Shown: piece after piece, positions 8,419-16,898 of the stretch
Layout of the letters: each line of letters starts with the position of its first letter
Position numbering within the stretch: the stretch's first letter is position 1
NCBI RefSeq assembly: GCF_000732925.1
Contig: NZ_CP008953.1
Coordinates: 1,240,001 to 1,304,000, forward strand
Direction: 5' to 3'
Length of the DNA: 64,000 nucleotides
Source: Amycolatopsis japonica
Lineage (GTDB): Bacteria; Actinomycetota; Actinomycetes; Mycobacteriales; Pseudonocardiaceae
The notes under the pieces: model-generated
Seen by the model: the letters and a program-made list of their open reading frames with translations, nothing else
What the model was told of the DNA's origin: nothing
The model's database searches: none
Made by a program: the position numbers and the translations under genes

Positions 8419-9078
8419 GTGCGCCTTGTGATCGCTCGCTGCCAGGTCGACTACGCCGGCCGTCTGACCGCCCATCTGCCGATGGCCACCCGGCTGCTGC
8501 TCGTGAAGGCCGACGGCTCGGTGTCCGTGCACTCGGACGACCGCGCCTACAAGCCGCTGAACTGGATGAGCCCGCCGTGCTGGCTGATCGAGGACGGCAA
8601 GCTGTGGATCGTCGAGAACAAGCAGGGGGAGAAGCTCGTCATCACGATCGACGAGATCTTCCACGACCACGCCCAGGAACTCGGCGCGGAGCCGGGCCTG
8701 CAGAAGGACGGCGTCGAGGCGCACCTGCAGGAACTGCTCGCCGAGCACATCAAGACCCTCGGTGACGGCTACACGCTGGTGCGGCGGGAGTTCCCGACCG
8801 CGATCGGCCCGGTCGACATCATGGCCCGCGACGCCGACGGGGCCAGTGTCGCCGTCGAGATCAAACGGCGCGGCGAGATCGACGGTGTCGAGCAGCTGAC
8901 GCGCTACCTCGAACTGCTCAACCGCGACCCGCTGCTGGCGCCGGTGCAGGGCGTGTTCGCGGCGCAGATCATCAAACCGCAGGCGCGGGTACTGGCCGAG
9001 GACCGCGGGATCCGGTGCCTCACGCTGGACTACGACGCGCTGCGTGGCATCGAGTCGGACGAGTTCCGCCTGTTCTGA
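8419..9078 (+). CDS. nucS: Endonuclease NucS, non-canonical mismatch repair
   Basis: A 219-residue protein closely matching actinobacterial NucS. The N-terminal domain opens [20 protein letters not shown] and holds the [17 protein letters not shown] block. The C-terminal RecB-like nuclease has the GPVDIMARD...[17 protein letters not shown] motif with the D, E and K active-site residues. Family knowledge: it cuts G-T, G-G and T-T mismatches and replaces MutS/MutL in most actinobacteria. The C-terminal FRLF resembles the beta-clamp interaction end. GTG start at 8419 aligns with the family N-terminus. Confidence 0.93.
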   Translation: MRLVIARCQVDYAGRLTAHLPMATRLLLVKADGSVSVHSDDRAYKPLNWMSPPCWLIEDGKLWIVENKQGEKLVITIDEIFHDHAQELGAEPGLQKDGVEAHLQELLAEHIKTLGDGYTLVRREFPTAIGPVDIMARDADGASVAVEIKRRGEIDGVEQLTRYLELLNRDPLLAPVQGVFAAQIIKPQARVLAEDRGIRCLTLDYDALRGIESDEFRLF

Positions 9079-9090
9079 GCAAGCTCGCAA

Positions 9091-9145
9091 GTACGTGAAG
9101 GCCCCCTTCACTGCGCTAGACGCAGTGAAGGGGGCCTTCACGTAC
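9091..9145. terminator. 25-bp perfect hairpin between nucS and a convergent lipoprotein gene
   Basis: Arms 9091-9115 and 9121-9145 are exact complements with a 5-nt loop (CTAGA). The arm core is GTGAAGGCCCCCTTCA, shared in variant form with 20607-20640 and 22156-22200. It fills almost all of the 72-bp convergent gap and probably terminates both genes. Confidence 0.85.
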
Positions 9146-9150
9146 AGCGA

Positions 9151-9558
9151 TCACCAGCAGGTGTGTCCGCCAGGATGGGTTTCGGAATAGCGCTTGATCG
9201 CCGTGCAGTTGCCCAAGTAGGAGCTGTAGTCCTCCATCGTGCCGAGGACCCCGTCCGGTGAAGGTTCGGCGTAGACGCCGGGTGCCAGCATCACCATCTT
9301 GTCACCGTCGACGTACTGCGTGTACCGCTTGTCGACCTTGGCCTTCGGCACGAACTTCGGATACTCGCTCGTCGGGGTCGATGTCGTCGGGCTCGGCGAA
9401 CTCTTGGTCGGGCTGATCGGCTGGGTCGATGTTGTGGAGGTCGTCGACGATGACGGTGGCGAGCTTGCGGTCACCGTCGACGCGGTGGGGTTCTCCGCGC
9501 ATCCCGCTGAGAACCCGCAGAGCAGGACGACTGTGAAGATCATCGCGACGCGCTTCAT
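9151..9558 (-). CDS. Putative secreted lipoprotein with Ser/Thr/Pro-rich linker
   Basis: A 135-residue protein of unknown function. It has a signal peptide ending in a lipobox (GFSAGC, Cys about residue 20), then ~50 residues very rich in Ser, Thr and Pro, typical of a cell-wall-spanning linker, then a ~65-residue C-terminal part with two Cys (GNCTAI and HTCW) that may form a disulphide. ATG 9558 (MKRVAMIF) is chosen because a longer form would place charged residues ahead of the signal. No enzyme motif is seen. Confidence 0.65.
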   Translation of the reverse strand: MKRVAMIFTVVLLCGFSAGCAENPTASTVTASSPPSSSTTSTTSTQPISPTKSSPSPTTSTPTSEYPKFVPKAKVDKRYTQYVDGDKMVMLAPGVYAEPSPDGVLGTMEDYSSYLGNCTAIKRYSETHPGGHTCW

Positions 9559-9792
9559 GACGCGAAGTCGGGCACGGCTCCCCACACGTTACGGCGCTGA
9601 ACAGCCGATACCGAATCGAGTCCATGATTCGGGTATCTGCATTCTTTCTCGCGCCACAGAATGCCCTAAAGGGCGGCGGGAAATTAACGAACTCGCGTTC
9701 TCCCGCAAAAGAACCAGCTACTTCCGGGCCATTCGGGTGAACGCCGGATTCCTCGGTCTCGCGCTGTGTCACACTCGATTTCCGCGAGGGGT

Positions 9793-9811
9793 ACCACCGA
9801 CATCCGGTGGT
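9793..9811. promoter_or_regulatory. Inverted repeat upstream of the patatin gene
   Basis: ACCACCG (9793-9799) and CGGTGGT (9805-9811) are exact complements separated by 5 bp, ending 24 bp before the patatin start. The element could be an operator or a short leader hairpin. The rest of the 277-bp divergent region (9559-9835) is less GC-rich than its surroundings and should hold the promoters of both flanking genes; I can assign no clear -10/-35 boxes. Confidence 0.35.
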
Positions 9812-9835
9812 CGCGGGGTCCGAAGGTGAAGTGCC

Positions 9836-10798
9836 ATGGCTGATTCTCCGAAGTGTGTCGATCTGGTGCTGGAAGGCGGCGGCGTCAAAGGCATCGGGTT
9901 GCTGGGCGCGGTGCTGGAGTTGCACGAAGCGGGTTATTCGTTTCCCCGGATCGCCGGGACGAGTGCCGGTGCGATCGTGGCGACGCTGGTCGCCGCTTAT
10001 CAGAAGGCCGGGAAGGATCTCGGCGGTCTGGAAGCGGTGATGAACGACATGGACTGCCGCCGTTTCCAGGATCAGTCCCTGTTCGACAAGGTCACCGGCC
10101 CGATCGGCGACGGCGTGGATCTGCTCCTGCACGACGGGATGCACTCCGGCGACTATCTCGCGGAATGGCTCACCCCGTTGCTGGAAGACGTCGGCGTGCG
10201 CACTTTCGCCGACCTCGCCATCGACGATCCGGAAAGTACTTTGCTTCCGTACCAACGGTATTCCCTCGTCGTCCACGTCAGTGACCTGACGCGTCGCGTG
10301 CTCGTCCGGCTGCCTTGGGATTATTCCCAGTACGGCCGCGATCCCGGTGCGGAGAAGATCGTCGACGCGGTCCGCGCGTCCATGTCGATCCCGCTGTACT
10401 TCCGGCCGGTGCAGTTCGCCGTCCGTCCCGAGGGCACCGTCACCTGGGTCGACGGCGGGCTGCTGTCGAACTTCCCGATCACCGTCTTCGACCGGACCGA
10501 CACGAAGAAGCCGCGCTGGCCGACCTGGGGCGTGAAGCTTTCCGGGGAACCGGTGGGCGGCAGGGACAAACCGGTGAAGAGCGCGTTGCGGATCGCCATC
10601 GGTTCGCTCGAAACCCTGCTCTCGGACTGGAATCGTTACCGGTTGCACGAGGAGGGTGTGAACCGGCGGACGGTGTACGTCGACACGACCGGGGTTTCCG
10701 CCGTCGACTTCGGGCTCGGCGAAGAGGAGAAGAAACGCCTCTTCGAAAGCGGGCGGGAGGCCGCGCGGCGGTTCCTGGAAAAGATCGTGCCGCAATGA
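9836..10798 (+). CDS. Patatin-like phospholipase
   Basis: A 320-residue patatin-fold acyl hydrolase. Visible are the oxyanion motif EGGGVKGIGLLGA (about 13-25), the nucleophile GTSAG (Ser43), and the catalytic Asp206 in VDGG, giving a complete Ser-Asp dyad. There is no signal peptide, so it acts in the cytoplasm or on the inner membrane face. GGTGAAG precedes the ATG. The papain-like gene starts 44 bp downstream in the same direction and the terminator lies after it, so the two probably form an operon. Substrate unknown. Patatins serve in lipid turnover and as phage-defence effectors; no sensor gene is nearby. Confidence 0.85.
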   Translation: MADSPKCVDLVLEGGGVKGIGLLGAVLELHEAGYSFPRIAGTSAGAIVATLVAAYQKAGKDLGGLEAVMNDMDCRRFQDQSLFDKVTGPIGDGVDLLLHDGMHSGDYLAEWLTPLLEDVGVRTFADLAIDDPESTLLPYQRYSLVVHVSDLTRRVLVRLPWDYSQYGRDPGAEKIVDAVRASMSIPLYFRPVQFAVRPEGTVTWVDGGLLSNFPITVFDRTDTKKPRWPTWGVKLSGEPVGGRDKPVKSALRIAIGSLETLLSDWNRYRLHEEGVNRRTVYVDTTGVSAVDFGLGEEEKKRLFESGREAARRFLEKIVPQ

Positions 10799-10842
10799 AC
10801 TCGCCGGCGGTATTCCGGTGGGATGAGGGATAGGAGGATCCC

Positions 10843-11619
10843 ATGCGTTATCGCCCGATCGGTAGTGACCCGGCGGACGGCAGGCTCGGCCGGTTCGTCC
10901 CGGACGACTGGCGCCACGTCGAGCGCTATCCGCTGACCGCGCTGGCCACCGAGGACCGGCCCACCCGGTCGCCGGTCGTCATCGGTGTCAACTGGTACAA
11001 GGAATTCGACGTACCGGAGAAGGACGAGAAGTCCGGCGAATTCTTCGTCGCGAAGGGCGGCGCGAAATCGCTCACCAGGATCCGCGGCGGGCATTGCGTC
11101 TGCCTCGAACCCGGTGAGTCGACCGACGGCGAAAAACAGTACGCCTTCTACGACCAGGGCCGGGAAGGCGCGTGCGTCGGCTTCGGCTGGTCGCGCTGCA
11201 TGTCGATGTTCAACGGCGACCTCTACGCCGCGCGGTGGCTGTGGGACCAGTCGAAGATGCGTGACGAATGGGACGAGACCAACCCCGGGGACAACAACGG
11301 CACCTCGTGCCGTGCCGCCGCCGAGGTCCTGCTCGAACTGGGGCACGTCCCGTGGTCGGAGACCTACGCCGACGACGATCACGTCAAGCGGGCCGCCTAC
11401 ACGCCCGACGTGAAGAACGGAATCCAGGCCTATCGCTGGGCGACGTCGGTCGAGGAGGTGCACGAGGTCCTCGGCAATCCGCGTGCCGACGAACTCGGTG
11501 CCGTGCCGTTCCTCAACTCGTGGGGTCCGGGCTACCCGCACCGCACGTACATGCCGGACGACGTCCTCGCCCGGTTGATCAAGGAGGACGGCGAAGTGGG
11601 CCTGCCCACGGACCGGTAA
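10843..11619 (+). CDS. Papain-like (C1-type) protein with permuted catalytic order
   Basis: A 258-residue protein without signal peptide. Three C1-peptidase segments are recognisable but not in the usual order. Residues 43-90 look like the His-bearing segment (SPVVIGVNWYKEF... RGGHCVCLEP, His84). Residues 103-150 look like the Gln/Cys segment (YDQGREGACVGFGW, Gln105, Cys111). Near the end is the Asn motif FLNSWG (Asn225). Papain proteins normally run Gln-Cys-His-Asn; here His comes first. Whether it is an active protease is unknown. AGGAGG lies just before the ATG. A strong terminator follows. Confidence 0.6.
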   Translation: MRYRPIGSDPADGRLGRFVPDDWRHVERYPLTALATEDRPTRSPVVIGVNWYKEFDVPEKDEKSGEFFVAKGGAKSLTRIRGGHCVCLEPGESTDGEKQYAFYDQGREGACVGFGWSRCMSMFNGDLYAARWLWDQSKMRDEWDETNPGDNNGTSCRAAAEVLLELGHVPWSETYADDDHVKRAAYTPDVKNGIQAYRWATSVEEVHEVLGNPRADELGAVPFLNSWGPGYPHRTYMPDDVLARLIKEDGEVGLPTDR

Positions 11620-11639
11620 ACCCCCACCGGTCACGGGAG

Positions 11640-11680
11640 AGGGCCGTTCTCGGCGGAAACGCCGGGAGCGGCCCTTTTTC
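11640..11680 (+). terminator. Intrinsic terminator of the patatin/papain-like operon
   Basis: Arms 11640-11655 and 11660-11675 pair over 16 bp with two G-U pairs and a GAAA tetraloop, followed by a T-run (TTTTT, 11675-11679). This is the most classical rho-independent terminator in the window. Confidence 0.9.
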
Positions 11681-11766
11681 GCGCCCTTTTCCCGGCGCCA
11701 CAACACTTCCACAACATCCCCACTGACGACGGCGGGCACCATCGGCCTCGGTGAAAGGGGAATGAA

Positions 11767-13200
11767 ATGGCTACATCCCATCTCGCTCGCCGCCGGCGAG
11801 CGACCGTCTCGATCTTCTTGGCCGGGGCGATGGTGCTCGCGAGCGCCCTCGCCGCCCCGGCGTCGGCCTCCAGCCACCGGGAAGCCCCGCTGATCTCGGG
11901 CGACCCGGCGGTGGACAACACCGACGTGTACGCGTTCGTCAGCCCTGACAAGCCGGACACCGTGACCCTGATCGCGAACTGGTATCCGTTCGAAGAACCC
12001 AATGGGGGACCGAACTTCTACCCGTGGGCCACGGACGCGAACCACGACATCAACATCGACAACAACGGTGACGCGAAAGCGGACCTGACCTACCGGTGGA
12101 CCTTCCGCACCGAAGACCGGCGCGGGAACGACACCTTCCTCTACAACGACGATCCGGTCACTTCGCTGGACGACGAGGACCTGTTGTTCCGCCAGTTCTA
12201 CACGCTCTCGGTGATCGACCGGGGGACCGGGCGGACCACGAACCTGGTCACCAACGGCAGGGTCGCGCCGTCGAACGTCGGCCCGGCGTCGATGCCGAAC
12301 TACGGCGTGCTCCGGAACCAGGCGATCACCCCGGTCCCCGGTGGCGGGCAGACGTTCGCCGGGCAGGCCGACGATCCGTTCTTCCTGGATCTGCGGATCT
12401 TCGACCTGCTTTACGGGAAGAACCTGTCCGAGGTCGGGCAGGACACGCTGGCCGGCTTCAACGTGAACACCGTGGCGTTGCAGCTGCCCAAGAGCGCGCT
12501 GACGCTCGGGGGCAATCCGGCCAGGAACCCGGTGATCGGGGTCTGGAGCGACACCGAACGCAAGACGATCACGCTGCGCACCCCCGGTGCGGAGCGGGCG
12601 CTCGGCGCCGACGTCCAGGTTTCGCGCCTGGGCAACCCGCTGGTGAACGAGGTCGTCGTGCCCGCCGGGCTGAAGGACCGGTTCAACTCGCTCCTGCCGG
12701 AGCAGGACCGGACGGTGCCCGCGCTGGTGAACAAGGTGACCAATCCGGAGGTGCCGGACCTCGTCCAGCGGATCTACGGCATCCCCGCGCCCGCCAAACC
12801 CCGCGACGATCTGACGGAGATCTTCCTGACCGGGATCACCACCAAATCCGGTGACAAGATCAACCTGGATCTCAACTCGCAGCTCAACAACGCCGACGTC
12901 AACCCGGCGCGGTTCGCGCCGTCGGAGCAGCTGCGGCTGAACACGTCGATCCCGGTCACCGCGCAGCCCAGCCGGCTCGGTGTCCTCGGCGGCGACCTCC
13001 AAGGGTTCCCGAACGGCCGTCGGCTGGCCGACGACGCGCTCGACATCAGCGTCCAGGCGCTGGAAGGCGCGGCGGTCAGCGGCATCGTCAAGGCACTCGC
13101 CGCGGGCGACCGGGTGGACCGGAACGACGTCCCGTTCGGCGCGGTGTTCCCGTACGTCGCCCTGCCGAACAACAAGGCGGTCAACTCGACCGTCCGTTGA
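11767..13200 (+). CDS. Secreted DUF4331 family protein
   Basis: A 477-residue exported protein. The signal peptide covers about residues 1-36 (charged start, hydrophobic core, APASA cleavage region). The mature protein starts SSHREAPLISGDPAVDNTDVYAFVSPD, the diagnostic beginning of DUF4331. Repeated acidic Asp/Asn-rich stretches (TDANHDINIDNNGDAKAD) suggest calcium binding. The function of the family is not known. The next two genes follow in the same direction with an intervening hairpin and look functionally linked. Confidence 0.85.
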   Translation: MATSHLARRRRATVSIFLAGAMVLASALAAPASASSHREAPLISGDPAVDNTDVYAFVSPDKPDTVTLIANWYPFEEPNGGPNFYPWATDANHDINIDNNGDAKADLTYRWTFRTEDRRGNDTFLYNDDPVTSLDDEDLLFRQFYTLSVIDRGTGRTTNLVTNGRVAPSNVGPASMPNYGVLRNQAITPVPGGGQTFAGQADDPFFLDLRIFDLLYGKNLSEVGQDTLAGFNVNTVALQLPKSALTLGGNPARNPVIGVWSDTERKTITLRTPGAERALGADVQVSRLGNPLVNEVVVPAGLKDRFNSLLPEQDRTVPALVNKVTNPEVPDLVQRIYGIPAPAKPRDDLTEIFLTGITTKSGDKINLDLNSQLNNADVNPARFAPSEQLRLNTSIPVTAQPSRLGVLGGDLQGFPNGRRLADDALDISVQALEGAAVSGIVKALAAGDRVDRNDVPFGAVFPYVALPNNKAVNSTVR

Positions 13201-13214
13201 TCCCCCCTCCCCTC

Positions 13215-13247
13215 GGTGGCCGCCGCTGACCCCCGGCGGCGGCCACC
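13215..13247 (+). terminator. Hairpin between the DUF4331 and TPR genes
   Basis: GGTGGCCGCCGC (13215-13226) pairs with its exact complement (13236-13247) around a 9-nt loop. It lies 15 bp after the DUF4331 stop. No T-run follows, so it may act as an attenuator or mRNA-stability hairpin rather than a full stop. Confidence 0.5.
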
Positions 13248-13275
13248 ACCCCCATCTCCGCGGAAGGCGGACCCG

Positions 13276-14613
13276 ATGTCCCACGACGTCCCCGAAAGCA
13301 CGACAGGTATCCGATTCGGGAAGCGCACTCGCCGGTTCGCGCTCCTGGCGGTCTTCGGCGCGAGCCTGCTCACCGTGGGTGTCGCCGCGTTGATCCCGCC
13401 CGAACCCGTCCTCGGCGAAGGGCCGCAGGGCGGCGTGAGCACTCTCGACAGGGCGGTCCGGACGGCGGAAGCCAAGCTCGCGAAACACGAGCAGGATCCG
13501 CGGGCCTGGGCCGAACTCGGCGCCGCCTATGTCGAGGCGGCCCGGGTCAAGGCCGACCCGGCCTACTTCCCGAAGGCCGAAGAGGCGTTGCGGAAGTCGT
13601 TGGGGCAGCAGCCCGACGGCAACGGGATCGCCTTGGCGGGCATGGGCGCGCTCGCCAACGCGCGGCACGACTTCGCCGGCGCTCGCGACTGGGGCGAGAA
13701 GGCGAAGGCCGCGCTGCCGGACAACGCCGAGATCCACGGCGTGCTCAACGACGCCTACACCCAGCTGGGGGACACGGCCGCGGCCACCGCCGCGTTGCAG
13801 CGGATGCTCGATCTGAAACCGGGTGTCTCCTCGTTCACCCGCGCCGCCTACGAATTCGAAATACACGGTCGTGTCGACGACGCCCGGCACGCGCTCGATC
13901 GGGCACTGGCGGACGCCGTCGATCCCAGCGACGTCGCGTTCTGCCGCAATCTCCTCGGCGAACTCGCCTTCGACAACGGGGATCTCGACACCGCACAGCT
14001 GCATTTCGAGGCGGGCGAGCGCGCATTGCCGCAGGAAACCTCGCTCCAGCAAGGAAAGGCCAAGGTCGCGGCGGCACGCGGGCAGACCGCCAAGGCGCTC
14101 GCCGGCTATCGGGATCTCGTGGCCCGTCAGCCGAACGTGGGGAATCTGCGCGAGTACGCCCTGCTGCTGTCGGCGTCGGGGGCACCGGAATCCGCCGCAC
14201 GTCAGTACGAGCTCTTCGAGGAGCAGCGACGCCTCGAAGTCGACTCCGGTGCGAACGTGGACCTCGAAGCGTCCTTGGTGGCCGCGGACCGCGGCGACGC
14301 CGTGCAGGCCCTCCGGTTCGCGCAGGCGGAATGGGAGCGCAGGCAACCCGTGTTCGTCGCCGACGCCATGGCCTGGGCACTGCACCTCAACGGCCGGAAC
14401 GCCGAAGCCCTCACCTTCACCGACCGGGCGGCGAGCACCGGCTGGCGCAGCGCCTCGTTCTCCTACCACCGCGGCATGATCCTCGCCGCGCTCGGACGGC
14501 CGGGCGAAGCCGTCAAGGCGCTCGCCGAAGCGCTGCGCATCAATCCGAACTTCTCCTTGACCGACGCGCGGACGGCACGCACCACGCTGGCGAACCTCGG
14601 CGGTGCCGGATGA
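13276..14613 (+). CDS. Membrane-anchored tetratricopeptide-repeat protein
   Basis: A 445-residue protein. A hydrophobic segment at about residues 20-42 (FALLAVFGASLLTVGVAAL) anchors or exports it. The remainder is helical, Ala/Leu/Glu-rich and shows several TPR-like units (for example DPRAWAELGAAYVEAARVKADP near 75, and the C-terminal SFSYHRGMILAALGRPGEAV near 395). TPR arrays bind proteins, so it may scaffold the secreted DUF4331 neighbour. GGAAGG precedes the ATG. The stop overlaps a possible start of the next gene (ATGA at 14610). Confidence 0.75.
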   Translation: MSHDVPESTTGIRFGKRTRRFALLAVFGASLLTVGVAALIPPEPVLGEGPQGGVSTLDRAVRTAEAKLAKHEQDPRAWAELGAAYVEAARVKADPAYFPKAEEALRKSLGQQPDGNGIALAGMGALANARHDFAGARDWGEKAKAALPDNAEIHGVLNDAYTQLGDTAAATAALQRMLDLKPGVSSFTRAAYEFEIHGRVDDARHALDRALADAVDPSDVAFCRNLLGELAFDNGDLDTAQLHFEAGERALPQETSLQQGKAKVAAARGQTAKALAGYRDLVARQPNVGNLREYALLLSASGAPESAARQYELFEEQRRLEVDSGANVDLEASLVAADRGDAVQALRFAQAEWERRQPVFVADAMAWALHLNGRNAEALTFTDRAASTGWRSASFSYHRGMILAALGRPGEAVKALAEALRINPNFSLTDARTARTTLANLGGAG

Positions 14614-14654
14614 GTCCGCGACGGCGGGACCACGACCGGAAAGGCGGCCCACCC

Positions 14655-15026
14655 ATGCGCAATCTGCCCACCGAAAGGGTTCCGCGCCGGTTGCGCGGCG
14701 CCGCGCTGAGCACGCTGGTCTTCCTCGCCGTAGTCGTGGCGTGCTCCGAGACGGGGGCCGACGCCGGGCCACGGTTCGACGACGAGACCACCGAGGGCGT
14801 CGTGACCGAATTGACCTGTATGAAGCATCAGCCGCGGGCGCCGGGTCCCCGCTACACCGACGACTCGATCCGGCGCACCGACGAGACCCTCGCCCTGCTC
14901 CGCTACTACACCGCGAACGGGTCCAAACCGTACTGCGACGGCGGCGACGTCACCGACATCGATCGCCAATGGATCGACGTGTACATCGCACTGGGCGCGG
15001 ACGAGGAAAAGGTGAAACGTCCCTGA
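14655..15026 (+). CDS. Small putative lipoprotein
   Basis: A 123-residue protein with a signal sequence and lipobox-like VVACS (Cys about residue 28). The mature part has two further Cys (LTCMKH and PYCDGG) and no recognisable domain. ATG 14655 has a purine-rich site upstream (GGAAAGG). An in-frame ATG at 14610, overlapping the TPR stop as ATGA, would add 15 charged residues and allow coupled translation. Its position makes it the third member of the DUF4331-TPR cassette. Confidence 0.6.
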   Translation: MRNLPTERVPRRLRGAALSTLVFLAVVVACSETGADAGPRFDDETTEGVVTELTCMKHQPRAPGPRYTDDSIRRTDETLALLRYYTANGSKPYCDGGDVTDIDRQWIDVYIALGADEEKVKRP

Positions 15027-15060
15027 GTGCGCCTCGACCGGACAGGAATTGTCAAGAATC

Positions 15061-15084
15061 GCCCTGAAACAGACACTTCAGGGC
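15061..15084. terminator. Short hairpin upstream of the symporter gene
   Basis: GCCCTGAA (15061-15068) and TTCAGGGC (15077-15084) are exact complements with an 8-nt loop. The hairpin lies 34 bp after the lipoprotein stop and about 105 bp before the symporter start. It is either the cassette terminator or a leader element. Confidence 0.4.
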
Positions 15085-15190
15085 ACTCGTCGCGCACCCG
15101 CACTGCCGTTCCTGAATCCATGCAGTATGGTCCGCGATTGACGCGATACCGGCGTTTCTCGTGGACATTTTCACTATGGAGGTGGGTCGG

Positions 15191-16888
15191 TTGCACGTGC
15201 TGGCCGATGCGAACCTGCGGCTCGACGCAAGTCCGATCGACTACGTCCTGCTCGCCTTCTATTTCGCGCTGGTGCTCGGCATCGGGTACATGGCGCGGAG
15301 GTCGGTCTCGAGCAGCCTCGACTTCTTCCTCTCTGGCCGGTCGCTGCCCGCCTGGGTCACCGGTCTCGCCTTCATTTCGGCGAACCTCGGCGCGGTCGAG
15401 ATCATGGGCATGTCGGCCAACGGTGTGCTCTACGGCCTGCCGACCGTGCACTACTTCTGGATCGGCGCGATCCCGGCGATGCTGTTCCTCGGCATCGTGA
15501 TGATGCCGTTCTACTACGGCTCGAAGGTCCGCAGTGTCCCGGAGTTCATGCTCCGCCGGTTCGGCAAACCCGCCCACCTGGTCAACGGCATCAGCTTCGC
15601 GAGCGCGCAGATCCTCATCGCGGGCGCGAACCTGTTCCTGCTCGCGAGCGTGGTGAACCTCCTTCTCGGCTGGCCGCTGTGGGTGTCGATCATCGTCGCG
15701 GCCGCGGTCGTGCTCTCGTACACCGCGCTCGGCGGTCTCTCCGCCGCGATCTACAACGAGGTCTTGCAGTTCTTCGTGATCGTCGCGGCGCTGCTGCCGC
15801 TGACCATCGTCGGGCTGGTGAAGGTCGGCGGCTGGCAGGGCCTGGTCGACAAGGTCACCGCGAGCCCCGGCGGCGACGCGCAGCTGCACTCGTGGCCGGG
15901 TGACAACCTCACCGGCTTCGGCAACAGCTTCCTGTCGATCCTCGGTCTCGTCTTCGGTCTCGGTTTCGTGCTGTCCTTCGGCTACTGGACCACGAACTTC
16001 GTCGAGGTCCAGCGCGCGATGGCGTCGAAGAGCATGTCGGCCGCGCGGCGGACGCCGATCATCGGCGCCTTCCCGAAGATGCTGGTCCCGTTCATCGTGA
16101 TCATCCCCGGCATGATCGCCGCGGTCACCGTTTCCGAGTACGTCCAGGACAAGCAGGTCCTGCTCGACGGCGGCGACGCGCCGAGCGGCGTGACCGCGAA
16201 CAACGCCATCCTGCTGCTGATGCGCGACCTGCTGCCCAACGGCATGCTCGGTGTCGCGCTCGCCGGTCTGCTCGCCTCGTTCATGGCCGGGATGGCCGCG
16301 AACCTGAGCTCGTTCAACACCGTGTTCACCTACGACATCTGGCAGTCGTACGTGAAGAAGAACGAGTCGGACGGCTACTACCTCCGGCTCGGCCGCCTGG
16401 TCACCGCCATCGGCACCGTGCTCGCCATCGGCACCGCGTTCATCGCGTCGAACTCCGGGAACATCCTGACCTACCTGCAGGACCTGTTCTCCTTCTTCAA
16501 CGCGCCGCTGTTCGCCACCTTCATCCTCGGCATGTTCTGGAAGCGGATGACGCCGACCGCGGGCTGGGTCGGCCTGGTATCCGGTACCGCCTCGGCGATC
16601 ACCGTGTGGCTGCTGTCGCAGGCCGGGGTCCTCGGGCTCACCGGGCAGGGCATCAGCTTCGTGGCCGCGGGTACGGCCTTCGTCGTGGACATCGCGGTCA
16701 GCGTCGCGGTCTCGCTCGCCACCGCGCCGAAGCCGGAGGCCCAGCTGGTCGGCCTCGTCTACTCCCTCACCCCGAAGGAGTCGCTGAAGCACGACGAGAC
16801 GGGCGACGACGCGGGCTGGTACCGCAAGCCGGGCCTGCTCGCGGGCATCGTGCTGATCCTGACCATCGCGCTCAACATCATCTTCTAG
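15191..16888 (+). CDS. Sodium:solute symporter (SSS family)
   Basis: A ~565-residue membrane transporter with about 13 hydrophobic segments, beginning IDYVLLAFYFALVLGIGYMARR. The SSS hallmark SGRSLPAWVTGLAFISANLGAVE follows (about residues 45-67), where sodium and substrate contacts lie. SSS substrates include sugars, amino acids and monocarboxylates; this one cannot be assigned. Start choice is uncertain: TTG 15191 has GGAGGTG 8 nt upstream, GTG 15197 is close, and ATG 15176 or GTG 15161 lie upstream but overlap the ribosome-binding sequence. It pairs with the small membrane protein 10 bp downstream. Confidence 0.8.
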   Translation: MHVLADANLRLDASPIDYVLLAFYFALVLGIGYMARRSVSSSLDFFLSGRSLPAWVTGLAFISANLGAVEIMGMSANGVLYGLPTVHYFWIGAIPAMLFLGIVMMPFYYGSKVRSVPEFMLRRFGKPAHLVNGISFASAQILIAGANLFLLASVVNLLLGWPLWVSIIVAAAVVLSYTALGGLSAAIYNEVLQFFVIVAALLPLTIVGLVKVGGWQGLVDKVTASPGGDAQLHSWPGDNLTGFGNSFLSILGLVFGLGFVLSFGYWTTNFVEVQRAMASKSMSAARRTPIIGAFPKMLVPFIVIIPGMIAAVTVSEYVQDKQVLLDGGDAPSGVTANNAILLLMRDLLPNGMLGVALAGLLASFMAGMAANLSSFNTVFTYDIWQSYVKKNESDGYYLRLGRLVTAIGTVLAIGTAFIASNSGNILTYLQDLFSFFNAPLFATFILGMFWKRMTPTAGWVGLVSGTASAITVWLLSQAGVLGLTGQGISFVAAGTAFVVDIAVSVAVSLATAPKPEAQLVGLVYSLTPKESLKHDETGDDAGWYRKPGLLAGIVLILTIALNIIF

Positions 16889-16898
16889 GAGGCCGGAG

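Noticed and set aside
9836..11619. CBASS or another known anti-phage system
   Set aside because: A patatin alone is not enough; no nucleotidyltransferase, sensor or accessory gene is nearby.
10636..14772. A 1378-codon open frame on the minus strand, and similar long antisense frames (for example 14906-16966 and 51098-53446)
   Set aside because: They lie opposite well-supported genes and have Arg/Gly/His-rich composition without motifs. Long antisense frames are expected in GC-rich DNA with strong codon-position bias.
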